A stretch of 64,000 nt of DNA from Rostratula benghalensis (Eukaryota > Chordata > Aves > Charadriiformes > Rostratulidae), in contig VXAI01000163.1 of NCBI GenBank assembly GCA_013399305.1, positions 1,171,959 through 1,235,958 of the forward strand. Reading direction: 5' to 3'. The translations under genes and the position numbers were made by a program. Under the pieces are notes generated by a model. It was not told the origin of the DNA, did no database searches, and saw only the letters and a program-made list of their open reading frames with translations. The stretch's first letter is position 1; each line of letters starts with the position of its first letter. Shown here piece after piece: positions 62,498 to 64,000 of this stretch.

Positions 62498-64000
62498 GTA
62501 TGAAATGTAACATCTGTGATCCTCTGTAGAAATGACTATGTAGGAAAGTGTATTTTTTCTGTGGTTGTTTTTTTTTTTTCTTAGAGGGTTAATAACATGG
62601 ATTATTCTGTACTACCTTGCCTACTGATACAGCTTTAGCCTATTTTGTCCATGTAGGATGCACAAATGTCAATTATCAAGCAATATTCTGTGCATAGTTT
62701 TTGAGAACTTTCGATGGAGTGTACCTAAAATAATGTATTCTGTATTTAACTTTGTAACATTATTAAAGTAAATTTATAAAATGGATTTGAAAGGTGGATT
62801 ATAGTAAGTCACTGATACCTGATAAGACACTAAGTTCTGTTCCTAAAATAACAGGAAATTAAATTGAAGAAAGCTGTGATTAAACTTGAAAAAAAGGTGT
62901 AAGGTATATACTGGATGTTTATTCTAAAGAGAAGGTTTGTGTTCTATAAAATTTTTATTTCTTTTGGCTTTCCTTCTGACTTTAAATTGTGTTTGCCATT
63001 GAAGAAATTGTGAGGCCAGAGACAAATTATGGTATCCCCAGAAACCATAAAACCCCCTCCATTAATAGATTCAATTTTCTGTGAAGTCCTTTTCCCTTTC
63101 CATTTTCTTCAAGTTAAAAGTCATGGTTTATATTCCTTATTATTTGAATTTGTAAGCCTTTCTTTGGAAAAAGTAGTAGATGAAGAGTATGCAGAACGTG
63201 CAAGATCTCATTATAAAACTTGAAGTTCTTGACACTGATCGTTAAACAAACAGAGTAATCCTACTTGATAAATGCCTCTGCTGCTAAGAGTACTAATTTT
63301 AGGATGAAAAAAGTCTTGTACCCTGGGCTCTAGTGAAATAGTCAGCATCCTTTAAAATAGTAGTAGGAAATACAGTGTAGGAGGTTTGGACAAGTTACTC
63401 AGTACAGGATCCTTCAGCAAAAATTATAATAGCAAAGTACAGTCACTTGGAAAACTTGTACCTCGCTGCAGAGTGAATCATGATTCACAAAACACCTTCT
63501 GTATAGAAAATTTTCTAGATTTTTTGAAAGGATTTTGTATTTTAACCCCAGAGTGATTAATTTCAAGAACGCATTCTGTATACTCCTTGGGTGAGCAGAG
63601 GTACAGGGACTTTTCTTAAGCTGCATCTCAGTATTAACACTCATTAGAAAAGCTGGTATTCAGAAGGGCAATGCAAAATATCTCTCCCTAAACGACTGGA
63701 ACAACAGCCCAGTCCATTTCTGGTGGGAGGTGTTTTATCTCCTCTAGATAATATTAATAGTTTAGCAAAAGGGATTCTACCCTGTCACAAAATTATCTTA
63801 AGACACATACCAAGGGGGGTGTAAGCGATGTCTCTGTCAGCTTCTAGTTCAAGTGGGACTCGTGATGATTTCTTAGACATCCCTGTGTTGTTCAAGCTTC
63901 TTTTCTGCCTGTGGAAGGGAGTCTTCTGCATTTGAGGAAAACAGTTGACAGTATGTACATACAAAAATCATGATGTTGACTCTGTTTTTGCGTAATGTGA
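62498..64000 (+). other. TBC1D7: TBC1D7 intron, continuing beyond window
   Basis: It begins GTATGAAATG and runs to the window end. I searched for sequence encoding the next human residues (ILPPHHESH onward) and found none, so at least 1.5 kb of this intron is present and about 230 residues of the gene lie beyond the window. The sequence is AT-rich with no repeat family I recognise. Confidence 0.85.

Noticed and set aside
63029..63223. 64-codon frame as a possible further TBC1D7 exon
   Set aside because: It does not match the residues expected after Leu64 of TBC1D7 and has no suitable splice sites.

Overview
The window looks like a bird chromosome, most probably from a neoavian species. It holds two CR1 LINE fragments in typical avian form and a solo ERVL-class LTR of a type I recognise from Neoaves. 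The two genes present, GFOD1 and TBC1D7, are vertebrate neighbours in the same head-to-tail order as in human 6p24-p23. Most of the window is non-coding. The only coding sequence I can support is three exons totalling about 1.1 kb.

Layout. Positions 1-40323 are the 3' part of the very large first coding intron of GFOD1. It holds no gene I can support, only simple repeats, an old CR1 piece, small tandem duplications, a 30-base assembly gap and a few motif clusters. Positions 40324-41243 are the terminal coding exon of GFOD1, residues 86-390 plus two bases of codon 85. Positions 41244 to about 48490 are the inferred long 3' UTR, ending at two AATAAA signals, with an antisense solo LTR inserted at 44067-44509. 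From about 48490 to 59100 is an AT-rich intergenic stretch with a CR1 3' end near 58.1-58.4 kb. A CpG island at about 59.1-59.8 kb is the TBC1D7 promoter and non-coding first exon region. TBC1D7 coding exons follow at 61630-61741 and 62417-62497, and the gene continues beyond the window.

Function. GFOD1 belongs to the Gfo/Idh/MocA oxidoreductase family, and its NAD(P)-binding half is encoded upstream of this window. TBC1D7 is the third subunit of the TSC1-TSC2 complex that restrains Rheb and mTORC1. They are neighbours, but nothing in the sequence suggests a shared pathway.

I found no undescribed multi-gene system. The observations most worth checking are: a non-canonical GC-AG intron in TBC1D7; replacement of the usual catalytic Asp and His in the GFOD1 motif; an antisense LTR promoter inside the GFOD1 3' UTR; an exon-like segment at 8189-8342 that could join GFOD1 exon 2 in frame; a candidate 40-nt TBC1D7 leader exon; and a pair of diverged direct repeats about 1.27 kb apart. 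Comparisons with human proteins come from memory, not from a database search.
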